NCBI GenBank assembly: GCA_036015235.1
Contig: CP107926.1
Location: 6,199,501-6,263,500, forward strand
Direction of reading: 5' to 3'
From: Streptomyces sp. NBC_00433
GTDB taxonomy: Bacteria > Actinomycetota > Actinomycetes > Streptomycetales > Streptomycetaceae
DNA: 64,000 nucleotides
Shown: positions 18,490 to 27,110 of the stretch, piece by piece
Numbering within the stretch: position 1 is the first letter of the stretch
How the letters are laid out: each line of letters starts with the position of its first letter
The notes under the pieces: generated by a model
What the model was told of the DNA's origin: nothing
The model's database searches: none
Seen by the model: only the letters and a program-made list of their open reading frames with translations
Position numbers and translations under genes: made by a program

Positions 18490-18975
18490 ATGACGACTGT
18501 GCCGAGCCGCATCGACTACTTCGACGACCCGAGCGCACCGCCCGCCAACAGCCTCATCCCGTCCGCGAACGCCGTCGTGACCGACGGCGAGGGTCGGATT
18601 CTGATGATCCGCCGCAGCGACAACGGCAATTGGGCCGTGCCCGGGGGAGCGATGGACCTCGGGGAATCCATCGTGCAGACCGCGGTGCGGGAGACCCTCG
18701 AAGAGACCGGGATCCACTGCCGGGTCACCGGGCTTGTCGGCATCTACACCGACCCCCGCCATCTCATCCATTACACGAGCAACGACGAGGTACGGCAGGA
18801 GTTCTCGGTCGTCTTCACGGCGGAGTACGTCGACGGCGAGCCGACTCCGAGCGACGAGTCACACGAGGTGGTGTGGGTTCCCCGTGACGAGGCCCAGGGC
18901 CTCACGATGGACCGCTCGATGCGCCACCGGATCGAGGCCTGCCTTCAAGGCGAAGGGCTGCCCCAGCTTGGGTAG
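18490..18975 (+). CDS. Nudix hydrolase
   Basis: The 161-aa protein starts at ATG 18490 (MTTVPSRIDYF), with GGAG nearby. An in-frame upstream GTG at 18454 is possible but unlikely. The Nudix box is complete: GGAMDLGES then AVRETLEETGI, giving the metal-binding REx2EE core. It hydrolyses a nucleoside diphosphate linked to another group; the substrate cannot be assigned. Neighbours downstream are remnants, so this gene marks the border between the core block and the accessory region. Confidence 0.9.
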   Translation: MTTVPSRIDYFDDPSAPPANSLIPSANAVVTDGEGRILMIRRSDNGNWAVPGGAMDLGESIVQTAVRETLEETGIHCRVTGLVGIYTDPRHLIHYTSNDEVRQEFSVVFTAEYVDGEPTPSDESHEVVWVPRDEAQGLTMDRSMRHRIEACLQGEGLPQLG

Positions 18976-19679
18976 CGGCGGCCGACGTCCTCCTCCGGCC
19001 AGACACCTCGTACGCGGCCTCGCTGGGACGTTGCGCGCCCGGTGGCAACGCGCCCTCGGCGATGCGGCGGCGCAGGGCGTCCGCGGTCTTGTACGCGCCC
19101 CACGGCGTCGCGCAGGAGCCCGTTGATGGCGCGTCAGAGCAAGCCGACCGGCCATCGGGAGTGTTCGATGATCGGCTCTGTCCCACATTCGGTGGTGACC
19201 GTGCGTCACGCTCGTTCAAGCCGCAATTGCGCAGTCCACAGCCGGGCTCCGTCGCCGTGTCCGAGGACGAGAAGCCAGCCGACGGTGTCGAACACAAGCT
19301 CGGCCTGTTCGTGGACAATGCCCGGCGGCGGGCGGACAAGCTGAGTGATGCGCGGCGAGCGGAGCTGACTGAGCTGGGGATGCGCTGGTGAACAGCGTGT
19401 GCGGCGAAGGGCCTGGAGGCGGATGCGAGCGCCGCGCCGCCCGCGCCGGGCGGCGGGGCCGGGCGCCGCAGGCGCGGGCCGAGGTCCACCGGGCCCCGGG
19501 GGGCCGCCGCCCCGGGCCGGCCGCGGGTGCGGCTGCGCGAGCTCTGGGGGCGCTCAGGCACCACGGGCGGGCCCCGGGGCGGGCCATGGCCGAAAGCGTC
19601 CCTGGGTGCTGCGCTCAAGCGCTGATACTTTCCGCAGTCGTACGGTCTGTTTGCTCAGTACCTCGACTGAGGGTGTGTG
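18976..19679. other. Gene-poor degenerate stretch after the Nudix gene
   Basis: About 700 bp without an intact gene. It contains the helicase-associated-domain remnant described separately and, at ~19410-19600, a very GC-rich low-complexity tract. The tract is open in several frames on both strands only because of base composition. No transposase or integrase was recognised. Confidence 0.5.
19247..19391 (+). pseudogene. Fragment of a helicase-associated-domain protein
   Basis: The last ~45 codons before TGA 19389-19391 encode KLGLFVDNARRRADKLSDAR followed by RAELTELGMRW. This resembles the C-terminal end of the tandem helicase-associated domains (LGxWLxNxRRRxxKLxxER...LxxLGxxW) found in large actinomycete helicase-like proteins. 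The rest of such a protein is absent upstream, so it is a decayed remnant. It supports past gene loss in the ssrA-adjacent region. Confidence 0.5.
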
Positions 19680-20054
19680 ATGAACAGACGTCTACTGGTC
19701 GTACTCGGCGCGGCCCTGCTGGGTCTGCTGCCCATAGCCGTCGTGCCCGCCGTCGCCTCCGCGCAGCCGGCGCGGGCCGCGGCCACGGCCGGACCGCACA
19801 CGGTGACTCCGCTCGTGGAGCCGAGCGGCTGTACCGCCTCGGTGTCGTGGGTCACCCAGGGCAGCAACCACTTCTACGGCCAGGGGAACGCCCAGTGCGA
19901 CTCCGGCCAGTACCACGTCGAGGCCACCTGCAAGAACGTGCTGTTCGGCCTGACGTACATGCTCCCCGGCTACACGGTCGCGGCGCCCTCGACGTCGACC
20001 GTGGTGTGCAACACCGGTGACACCGTGCAGAGTCTCGTGACGCGGACACCCTAG
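19680..20054 (+). CDS. Small secreted four-cysteine protein
   Basis: The 124-aa protein starts at ATG 19680 with GAGGG six bases upstream; GTG 19677 is in frame. The signal peptide is clear: MNRRLLVVLGAALLGLLPIA, ending near ASAQPARA. The mature part is ~90 residues, rich in Ser, Thr and Gly, with four Cys (SGC, AQC, ATC and VVC), probably two disulfides. I do not recognise a family. Its stop lies only a few bases before the rtcB remnant, so it may sit at an old recombination joint. Confidence 0.7.
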   Translation: MNRRLLVVLGAALLGLLPIAVVPAVASAQPARAAATAGPHTVTPLVEPSGCTASVSWVTQGSNHFYGQGNAQCDSGQYHVEATCKNVLFGLTYMLPGYTVAAPSTSTVVCNTGDTVQSLVTRTP

Positions 20055-20059
20055 ACCCG

Positions 20060-20540
20060 CGCGGCCCGGCCGGCGCTGTCCCAGGAGGTGATCCGCCGCG
20101 AGTTCCGCAAGGCGGAGATCACCTTCGAACCGGTTATCTCGTGCCACCACAACTACGTCAGCGAGGGGCGCTACGAGGGGGCCGACCTGCTCATCACCCG
20201 CAAGGGCGCGATCCGCGCGGGGAGTGGCGGCTGCGGGATCATCCCCGGTTCCATGGGGCACCGGATCGTACATCGTCCGCGGCCTCGGCAACACGGCTGC
20301 CTTCAACTCCGCGTCCCACGGCGCGGGCCGCCGCACGAGCCGCGGCGCGGCGCGGCGAAGCGCGCGGACACCACCCGCGGCCTCGCACAGCAGACCCGCG
20401 GCGTCGAGTGCCGCAAGGGCGCGAGCGTCGTCGACGAGATCTCCGGCGCGTACAAGTCCGTCGAAAGGGTCATCGACCAGCAGCGCGACCTCGTGGAGGT
20501 CGTGGCCAAGCTGAAGCAGGTCATCTGCGTCGAGGGCTGA
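20060..20540 (+). pseudogene. rtcB: rtcB RNA ligase C-terminal fragment with two frameshifts
   Basis: Translation shows the RtcB C-terminal third: REFRKAEITFEPVISCHHNY, YEGADLLITRKGAIRAGSG, GTGSYIVRGLGN, FNSASHGAGRR, QTRGVECRKG and VVAKLKQVICVEG. The GMP-accepting histidine region is recognisable, but the N-terminal two thirds with the metal-binding Cys are missing. One extra G in the run at 20255-20258 shifts the frame. A 5-nt duplication near 20344-20354 restores it. RtcB joins 2',3'-cyclic phosphate RNA ends to 5'-OH ends; this copy cannot make the enzyme. Confidence 0.88.
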
Positions 20541-20570
20541 GGACCCCGGAGCGCGGGCTCCGGGGTCCTC
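20539..20570. terminator. Bidirectional hairpin between rtcB remnant and DUF4407 gene
   Basis: A perfect 14-bp stem (20539-20552 with 20557-20570) and four-base loop overlap the ends of two convergent frames. It is the likely terminator of the minus-strand type VII cluster. Confidence 0.8.
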
Positions 20571-22164
20571 AGAGCAGGAAGTCCTCGGACCGGATGGCCT
20601 GACGGGCCGGCGGGATCCTGGCGACCTCGGGATCCACGCGGTGGTGCGGCTCGATGGCATCTCCGGGGATAGGGCGGTTCCTCCGGGTGAGCCGGAGATT
20701 GCCAAGCCGGGTGGGCGGGTGCGTCAGGGCCTGGGAGATGCGGGCCCTGATCTGCCTGATTCCGTAGACCGATTCCTGGCGGGCCACTTCGCGCATCTGC
20801 CGCTCCTGGACGGCGCCCTCGGTCTCCATGCGCACCCGTTCCAAGCGACGTGCCTTGGTGACCTCTGCCCGCTTGTGCATTTCCTTCTCGACAACCATCA
20901 GCTCCGCTTCTATCCGGTTCACCTCGTCACGGGCGCCCATCAGGGCCGCATAGCCGTTGCGCGGCAGCAGCGAGTGGACGAACTTGAACAGCACCGGGAG
21001 GACTTCGAGCAGCAGCAGCCAGTAGCGCAGGCGCGTGTTCATCTGCGCGGCGTCCGCCGAGTAGTGGGCCACGCACGCAGGGTTGCCGGCGAGGTCCGCG
21101 GTACTTGGCGTCGCCGGGCAGACCCCGGCCGGCTTGTGGGTGATGAGGCCGAGCGCGTGCATACGCGCCAGCAGGCCGTCGTCGGATGCGGGCCGATACG
21201 CGCCCAGTCGCTTCTGCGCCACAGCTTTGGCGCTCTCGATCTCGTGGCGGTGCTCGGCCACGTGGTACTGCTTGTCGATGGCGGCCTTCTGCCGGTTCAC
21301 TCTGCTCTGGGACGGTCCGGCGTTGCGCGTCCGGGCGTCGTCGTATGCCCCGAAAATGCTGTCCACTTCGGAAGGGCATTCCGTCACCTTGCCCAGGTAG
21401 ACCCGGTAGCTCTGACCGCGTGAGTTGTAACGGGTGGCGTAGCGGGCCACCGGCGAGCAGTGCAGGCCGTTCGACTTCGCTGTTTTGAGCGCGTTCTGCT
21501 CCTGCTGGTAGGCCGTGGTGAGTGCCGTCTGGCTCTTCTCGAAATCGCCCTGCACGTCTTTCTTGGCTTTGTCGGCCTGCGTGATGACCTGCTGCGCCTT
21601 GGCTGCGATGTCCTGCGCGGCGGCATCGACCTGCTGGTCGTACTGGCTCTGCTGCTGGATCTGGATCTGCTTGAGTTCCTCCTTCACTTCCGGTGCGAAG
21701 ACCGCCATGACCAGGAACTGGGCGAACAGCCACGACGAGAGCAGCGCCACCGCAACGCGCGGCGCGACCTTGAGAAGCTCGACGAGGAGGTGGACGAACC
21801 AGGCGGCCACCCGCCCGACGTCGCGCTTGGCGTTGTGGGCGAAGCCGGCCTTGGCGTCGGAGACGAGCCAGCGGTCCAGACCGAGCAGCAGGAAGAAGTA
21901 GATGGTGCCGCAGACCAACAGCGGTACGGGCGGGGTGTGAAAGGCGATCGATGTCGCTTCCAGCAGCCCCGCGGTGGAGATGGTGGCCGCCAGGATGATC
22001 GACACGCCCAGGCCCACGTAGTAGGCCCGGCTGACCGGGGCCCGCCCCAGCGTCTCCCGGTCCACGCCGGCCACCACCAGCAGCGCGTTGCCCAAGCCGA
22101 TCCTGACCACCCGGACGAGGATGTACAGGGCAAGTGCCGCCTGTACCGCGATGACGTATCCCAT
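20569..22164 (-). CDS. DUF4407-family membrane protein with central coiled coil
   Basis: The 531-aa product starts at ATG 22164 behind GGGAGGG. About four membrane helices occupy the N-terminal 150 residues, for example YYVGLGVSIILAATISTAG and VPLLVCGTIYFFLLLGLDRW. A Gln/Ala/Lys-rich coiled coil follows (~145-215), then a Cys-containing domain. A late helix (YWLLLLEVLPVLFKFVHSLL) with the LEVLPVLxK pattern typical of DUF4407, and a charged helical tail, end the protein. It begins 4 bp after the EssC-like stop, so it is probably translated from the same mRNA. No function is known. Co-expression suggests a membrane partner of the secretion ATPase, which is inference. Confidence 0.82.
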   Translation of the reverse strand: MGYVIAVQAALALYILVRVVRIGLGNALLVVAGVDRETLGRAPVSRAYYVGLGVSIILAATISTAGLLEATSIAFHTPPVPLLVCGTIYFFLLLGLDRWLVSDAKAGFAHNAKRDVGRVAAWFVHLLVELLKVAPRVAVALLSSWLFAQFLVMAVFAPEVKEELKQIQIQQQSQYDQQVDAAAQDIAAKAQQVITQADKAKKDVQGDFEKSQTALTTAYQQEQNALKTAKSNGLHCSPVARYATRYNSRGQSYRVYLGKVTECPSEVDSIFGAYDDARTRNAGPSQSRVNRQKAAIDKQYHVAEHRHEIESAKAVAQKRLGAYRPASDDGLLARMHALGLITHKPAGVCPATPSTADLAGNPACVAHYSADAAQMNTRLRYWLLLLEVLPVLFKFVHSLLPRNGYAALMGARDEVNRIEAELMVVEKEMHKRAEVTKARRLERVRMETEGAVQERQMREVARQESVYGIRQIRARISQALTHPPTRLGNLRLTRRNRPIPGDAIEPHHRVDPEVARIPPARQAIRSEDFLL

Positions 22165-22168
22165 GTCG

Positions 22169-25100
22169 CTATACCCTCCCCGCGGGCGATTCGGCCGGCC
22201 GTCCGAGGTGGATGAGGTGCTGGCCCTCGTCGGTCTGCACGATCGCGTCGCCTTTGACGTAGACGGCACCCGGGCGATGCCGAAGTGGTGCGCCCCGGAC
22301 CCGGTATCCGTCGTCGACATCACTGCCGATCGCCACCGGGCGCAGATACACGGTCGTGCCGCCGCCCTTCAGCGCGGCGCCCACCATGCCCCCGAGGAAT
22401 CCGGCTGACGACGCGGCCATGAGTTGCAGTTGAGAGCGGCGGAAGAGATCGGCCAGCGTGAGACCGAGTTCGGCGCCGCCGGGCGGGCTCTCAAGAGCGA
22501 AGGCGTCGTCGATGACCAGGAGGAGGCGGCCGTCCGCGGTCTCGCAGAGCCCGAGCGTCTGGAAATACGCCGCTCGTGCGGGCTCGGGGGCAGCGAGGAA
22601 GTCCGAGGCCGATATGAGGTGCGCTCCTGCCGCATCGGCCCACTGCTCCGGCTTCTGGGCCGCGAGTACGGCGACTCGCCTGCCGGTGGCTTCGTGGAGC
22701 TTGGCGACGGCATCACGCAGCATCGTGGTGCGACCGCTCTTGCTGGGGCCCACCACCAGGAGATGCGACTCGCTCAGGTTCACGAGCAGCGGCTCCCGCT
22801 GGATCTCGTCCACGCCCAGAGACAGTACCGAACCGCCGGGAACGGTCGCCGACATCGCGGTGGAAGGAGCATGGCGCCAGCCGTCGGGCTTCAGGAAGGC
22901 GGCCATGGCGGTATTGAGCGGAAGACGGGGTGTGTCTGCGGCAAGGACCCCGTCGGCTGCCCAGTGCGGGGCGTACAGCTGCACGAGATTTCCCTGCCCG
23001 TCGAGGCCGAACCCGGGGAGCCGGTCCTCGCGGGCGGTGCCTGCCTCCTCGTCGTGGGCCTGCAGATGCACCTGTTGGCTGATCACCGTGGCGATGGCGT
23101 TGTCGAGATCGCGGACATCCCGAGAGGCCAGACCCGCATGGATTCCGTACCGTCGGCCCAGGGTCAGCAATTCCACGAGCTTGCCGGCCCAGCCCACGTA
23201 CGCGGAACTGGCGAAGGAACGTGCCAGAGTGTCGAATCCGTCGATCAACACGAGCACGGGGACCCGGTCGGCCGGAGGTGCGTCGGCGTCGATGCCGAAT
23301 TCGCCGCTCTCCCTGCCCATTCGACTTCGCATCACCCACCAGAGCTGGTCAATGCATCGTGTGACGTGGTCCGACCTGGCGATCGGAACGACCACCGCGT
23401 CGGAGAACCGGTAGCGCAAGGCTGTCCCGAGCCGCTCGGCGGAGTCGAAACAGATCACGCTGGGGACGGCGGCGCCGCGAACGTGGCCGACGAAGGCTTC
23501 CGCGAGCATCGCCAGCGCACCCGAACGCCCTGACTGGTTGGGGCCGAACACGGCAAGCGGACCTGCTGCGAGGTCGACCCGAAGTTCGTCCTGCCGTTGC
23601 CGGTCCGGCAGATCCCGCAGCCCCACGGCGAGAACGTCCACCAGCGCCGTCTCACGACCCTGTCCTGGGGAGCGGTCGGGTCGGCGGGGTTCGCCGTCCG
23701 GCAGTCCGGACGGCGTCGGGATCAGGCGCACCGGGGTGTCCTGAAGCGCCGGCGGCATCACGACCGCGCCTGCAGGAGGGGTCGCGCCGGACTCCCGTAC
23801 CGCCCGGACGAGGCGCTGGAGCTGGGACTCTCCGCGTCCCGGCACGCTGCCGGGCCGCACGTCGGCAACGTCGGAGAAGTCGATCCCGAAGTCCGTCAGG
23901 ACCAGGGCCTCGTCGGCGCTCCTGGGCACGTACGGCGCCCCGCTGTGCGCTGTCTGGAACTCCAGCAGGGTGCTGCCCTCGAGCCTGGCCAGGGCCCGCC
24001 CGGGGATCGACCTCGGGATGCGGGCAGCCTCGGGCCGGTCGATGATCGTCTCGGACTCCTCGGAGGCCAGGGTGCGCAGCGCGATCCGGGCTGTGACGTT
24101 GGCGCGTACCTTGGGTACGACGACGTCACGGCTGGGCTGCTGGGTGGCGAGGACCAGGTGGACTCCCCAGGAGCGGCCCCGCTGGGCGATGTCGATCACC
24201 GCGGAGATCGTCCGGTCTCCGAACTCCTGCACCAAAGTGGCGAACTCGTCGAAGGCGACGACGAGCCTGGGCAGCACGGCTCTCCGGCCGTTGTCGAGGC
24301 AGTACTGGAGGTAGTCCGCGTACTCCTTGGCGTTGTCCGCCTCCTGGAAGGCCACTTCGCGGCGGCGGAGCTCGGCACGCAGGAACGCCAGCGAACGGTC
24401 GACGTCCCGCGGACCCAAGTCGCTCACGTACCCCACCACGTGCGGCAGCCCCGAGAAGGGGGCGAACGTCGCTCCCCCTTTGAAGTCCACAAGGAAGAGG
24501 CTGACCTCGCCCGGCCCGTAACCGCCCGCGAGCCCGCACACCATGGTCTGGAGCAGTTCGCTCTTGCCGGATCCGGTGGTACCGCCGATCAGAACGTGCG
24601 GACCGTCTCGGACGAGGTCCAGTTCGAACATCCCCGCTTCTCCCACACCGAGCCGCACCGGCAGGCTCCGCCCCAGCGACGCGCGCGGCAGCGCGGCCGG
24701 CTCCACATGTTCCACCGGGGTCACCGCGGACAACGGCGCCGACTGCGGCACGCCCGCGCTGGCACCCGACGTGCTGGGGTCGTACAGCGATGCCAAGGCC
24801 CGTGCCGTGATGGCGGGGTCCGCTGCGAACCGGACAGCGGTGAAGGGCACGTTGACCATGACGGGATCGCCGGACAGCAGGACCCCGTGCACCTCCTCGT
24901 CCACCAGGTCGAGCCGGGCCAGCGCGGTGACCAGGTCGGGCGCGGTGTCCGGAGAGGTGCCGAGCCACAACACCCGGATAGCGCCCTCCGCCAGTCGGCA
25001 GACCTCACCGAGCAGCGCGAGGTCCACCTCCGCTGATTCGTGGACGACCAGCAGCGCATTGGTGGCCACGGTGCCGGGCTGACGTGGCTGCTGGAGCAGG

Positions 25101-26713
25101 GCGTCGCGCACACCCAGCAGGAACGCGTTGCACGACTTCCGCCCGGCCAGCAGGCGCTGGGCCGGAAGGATGGTCGAGCCCGAGCGGGTGTGAGGCAGCC
25201 ACTTGAGCCACTCGTAGCGCCGTCGTGCGTACTGCGAAGCCGGCAGCAGTGCGGCGATGGCGACGCTGCCCGGCGGGTGTGCGCACACGACCTGCACGAG
25301 CACGTCGATGGCGACGTCGTTGACGGCGGCCTGAGGTCCGACGAGGCCGAGTTGCTGATCGCGAAGACTCACCGGGAACGGCACGTCGAACAGCTGCGGC
25401 CGCAGCCGCTCCCGATCGCGCCGCCGTCCCTCCACCTCCACCAGTTCCCGGAACTCCGGGTCCTCGTGGTCGAGCCCGTCCGCGAGCCTGACTTCGTACC
25501 TGCTGGGAAGCTCCCCCCAGCCGAGGCTGACTTTCAGGTAGTCGGTCCGCTCGGTCGATCGCGACCACAGCCCGGCCAGGCGACGGTACGCGCGCAGCGC
25601 CCACACTTCCGTGGCGGGCGATTCGCGCTGCAGGTTCTCCTCCTCCATGCCGGCCAACTGAGTCAGTTCCTCGAGGCTGGTCTCCAGTCGGCGCCGCCAC
25701 TCCGCTCGGTCGGCTGCGTACCGCTTGGCGGCCTGCTTGCGCTGGCGGCCGTGGCTGATGGTGGGGGCGAGGAAGATCGCGGGCGCGGCGAACAGTGTCA
25801 GATAGCTGTGGGTCACCAGGTACAGCACGATCAGCATCGCCGCGGGCAGCACCGCCTGCTCGTACGGGTACGGCTGATGCTCGGGTTCACGGGGCTGCGC
25901 GGGGACTGTGCCGCTCTGCTCGCTCATCACGTCGTACGCCGGGTCGGCGGGGCGCGCGGTGACGTCGAAGCGCACGCGGCCGATGGGTGAGCGCTCATGC
26001 AGGCCGGCCGCCGTGGTCAGCGTGAAGCCCACGTAGTCGGTCTCGTCGGGCAGGTGCGAGCCGCGGGACTGGCTGACGGGGGTGCCACCGCGCCGGAAGG
26101 TGATCGTGCTGCCGGGCAGCAGGGCTGGTTCGGCCTGGCGGGCAGGGCTGCCCGCCAGGTACAGGCCCTTGTCCTCCTTGACCACGCACTGGGCGAAATC
26201 GCCGTTGACGTTGGTCACGATCAGCGCGGTGCCGGGCACATTGCGATCGTCCACGAGCACATGTGAACCGCCGCCGGGAGCCGATCCGATCGTCACCTCG
26301 GTTCCGGCCGGCAGACGGGTGACCCTGCCCCGATGGGTGCCGCGTTCGTCGATCAGGAAAAGGTCGTCGTCCGCCCTGTCGGTGTCCAGCGCGATCGTGG
26401 GCGCAGGCCGCTTCCCGCGATCGTGCAGGGCCAGCGCTGTCCCCTCGACCAGCGAGCACTGGGCCAGCAGCGCGTCCTGCGGCAGGTAGCCGACGGCCAG
26501 CTCGCCCGGCACGCCGCCGACGGTGGACATGGTCCTCAGCAGCCCCGGATCGGCGCCGGCCGGCAGCCCGGTACGTTCAGCCAGTGCGGTGACGAGATCG
26601 GCGACCCGCGTTCCGTTGTCGGCCTCCACGACAAGGTCGTACGACTCTGGGCCGTCGACCGCCACGTTGAGGGAAATGCGCAGCAATCCGGTGGAGTCAC
26701 CTTCGGCGCCCAT
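22169..26713 (-). CDS. Type VII secretion FtsK/SpoIIIE ATPase of EssC architecture (FHA, membrane anchor, three ATPase domains)
   Basis: The 1514-aa protein begins with a ubiquitin-like/FHA-like region and an FHA-type domain (~115-200). A hydrophobic hairpin (~288-315) and three FtsK/SpoIIIE ATPase modules follow. Walker A motifs are GGTTGSGKSE (~713), GPNQSGRSG (~1057) and GPSKSGRTT (~1325). Module 1 has a full Walker B (LVVAFDEF) and ATQQPS; modules 2 and 3 have ID-G/D, so are probably regulatory. N-terminal FHA domains before the membrane segment are characteristic of EssC of firmicute T7SSb, whereas mycobacterial EccC starts with membrane helices. It should power export of the WXG100 and EndoU proteins encoded upstream. 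No eccB, eccD, eccE, mycP, essA or essB is present here. Confidence 0.9.
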   Translation of the reverse strand: MGAEGDSTGLLRISLNVAVDGPESYDLVVEADNGTRVADLVTALAERTGLPAGADPGLLRTMSTVGGVPGELAVGYLPQDALLAQCSLVEGTALALHDRGKRPAPTIALDTDRADDDLFLIDERGTHRGRVTRLPAGTEVTIGSAPGGGSHVLVDDRNVPGTALIVTNVNGDFAQCVVKEDKGLYLAGSPARQAEPALLPGSTITFRRGGTPVSQSRGSHLPDETDYVGFTLTTAAGLHERSPIGRVRFDVTARPADPAYDVMSEQSGTVPAQPREPEHQPYPYEQAVLPAAMLIVLYLVTHSYLTLFAAPAIFLAPTISHGRQRKQAAKRYAADRAEWRRRLETSLEELTQLAGMEEENLQRESPATEVWALRAYRRLAGLWSRSTERTDYLKVSLGWGELPSRYEVRLADGLDHEDPEFRELVEVEGRRRDRERLRPQLFDVPFPVSLRDQQLGLVGPQAAVNDVAIDVLVQVVCAHPPGSVAIAALLPASQYARRRYEWLKWLPHTRSGSTILPAQRLLAGRKSCNAFLLGVRDALLQQPRQPGTVATNALLVVHESAEVDLALLGEVCRLAEGAIRVLWLGTSPDTAPDLVTALARLDLVDEEVHGVLLSGDPVMVNVPFTAVRFAADPAITARALASLYDPSTSGASAGVPQSAPLSAVTPVEHVEPAALPRASLGRSLPVRLGVGEAGMFELDLVRDGPHVLIGGTTGSGKSELLQTMVCGLAGGYGPGEVSLFLVDFKGGATFAPFSGLPHVVGYVSDLGPRDVDRSLAFLRAELRRREVAFQEADNAKEYADYLQYCLDNGRRAVLPRLVVAFDEFATLVQEFGDRTISAVIDIAQRGRSWGVHLVLATQQPSRDVVVPKVRANVTARIALRTLASEESETIIDRPEAARIPRSIPGRALARLEGSTLLEFQTAHSGAPYVPRSADEALVLTDFGIDFSDVADVRPGSVPGRGESQLQRLVRAVRESGATPPAGAVVMPPALQDTPVRLIPTPSGLPDGEPRRPDRSPGQGRETALVDVLAVGLRDLPDRQRQDELRVDLAAGPLAVFGPNQSGRSGALAMLAEAFVGHVRGAAVPSVICFDSAERLGTALRYRFSDAVVVPIARSDHVTRCIDQLWWVMRSRMGRESGEFGIDADAPPADRVPVLVLIDGFDTLARSFASSAYVGWAGKLVELLTLGRRYGIHAGLASRDVRDLDNAIATVISQQVHLQAHDEEAGTAREDRLPGFGLDGQGNLVQLYAPHWAADGVLAADTPRLPLNTAMAAFLKPDGWRHAPSTAMSATVPGGSVLSLGVDEIQREPLLVNLSESHLLVVGPSKSGRTTMLRDAVAKLHEATGRRVAVLAAQKPEQWADAAGAHLISASDFLAAPEPARAAYFQTLGLCETADGRLLLVIDDAFALESPPGGAELGLTLADLFRRSQLQLMAASSAGFLGGMVGAALKGGGTTVYLRPVAIGSDVDDGYRVRGAPLRHRPGAVYVKGDAIVQTDEGQHLIHLGRPAESPAGRV

Positions 26714-26731
26714 CCGTTCAGCCTTTCTCGA

Positions 26732-27067
26732 TCAGCGCCCTTCCAAGAATTCCTGGAAGGAGCTCAGCAAGTTCTCGAAGTCGGCGACCGACATACTCGT
26801 GTCCGGCCACTGGTCGTAGAGCGCCTCGAACACCACGCGGTCGCCCTCCAGTCGCTGCACGGTGGCGTTCCCGGAGATCTCGGTCAGCTCCGGATCCTCT
26901 GCCGCTCTGACCTCGCGCCAGGTGTCGCGATAGTGCGTCAGCGTGCTCGGCCTGCCGCTGATCTCCGTGTGCAGGAATTGCTCGACGGCCCTCGCAAGTC
27001 CGGCGTCCACCCCGCTCGGGGGCTCTACGAGGACATAATGCGGCCCCCAGTGGAAATTCCAACTCAT
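26732..27067 (-). CDS. Probable immunity protein for the EndoU effector
   Basis: The 111-aa protein starts at ATG 27067 (MSWNFHWGPHYVLVEPP). A longer upstream frame is not supported. It is acidic and lacks signal or membrane segments, so should be cytoplasmic. The sequence (LTHYRDTWREV, LEGDRVVFEALYDQW, SFQEFLEGR) suggests alternating strands and helices, but the family is not recognised. It lies 43 bp after the EndoU gene and 18 bp before the ATPase gene, where immunity genes usually sit. Function is inferred from position. Confidence 0.65.
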   Translation of the reverse strand: MSWNFHWGPHYVLVEPPSGVDAGLARAVEQFLHTEISGRPSTLTHYRDTWREVRAAEDPELTEISGNATVQRLEGDRVVFEALYDQWPDTSMSVADFENLLSSFQEFLEGR

Positions 27068-27110
27068 CCGGTCCGTCCATCCTTTCCCATGTCGTTCCGG
27101 GGAGGCCCGT

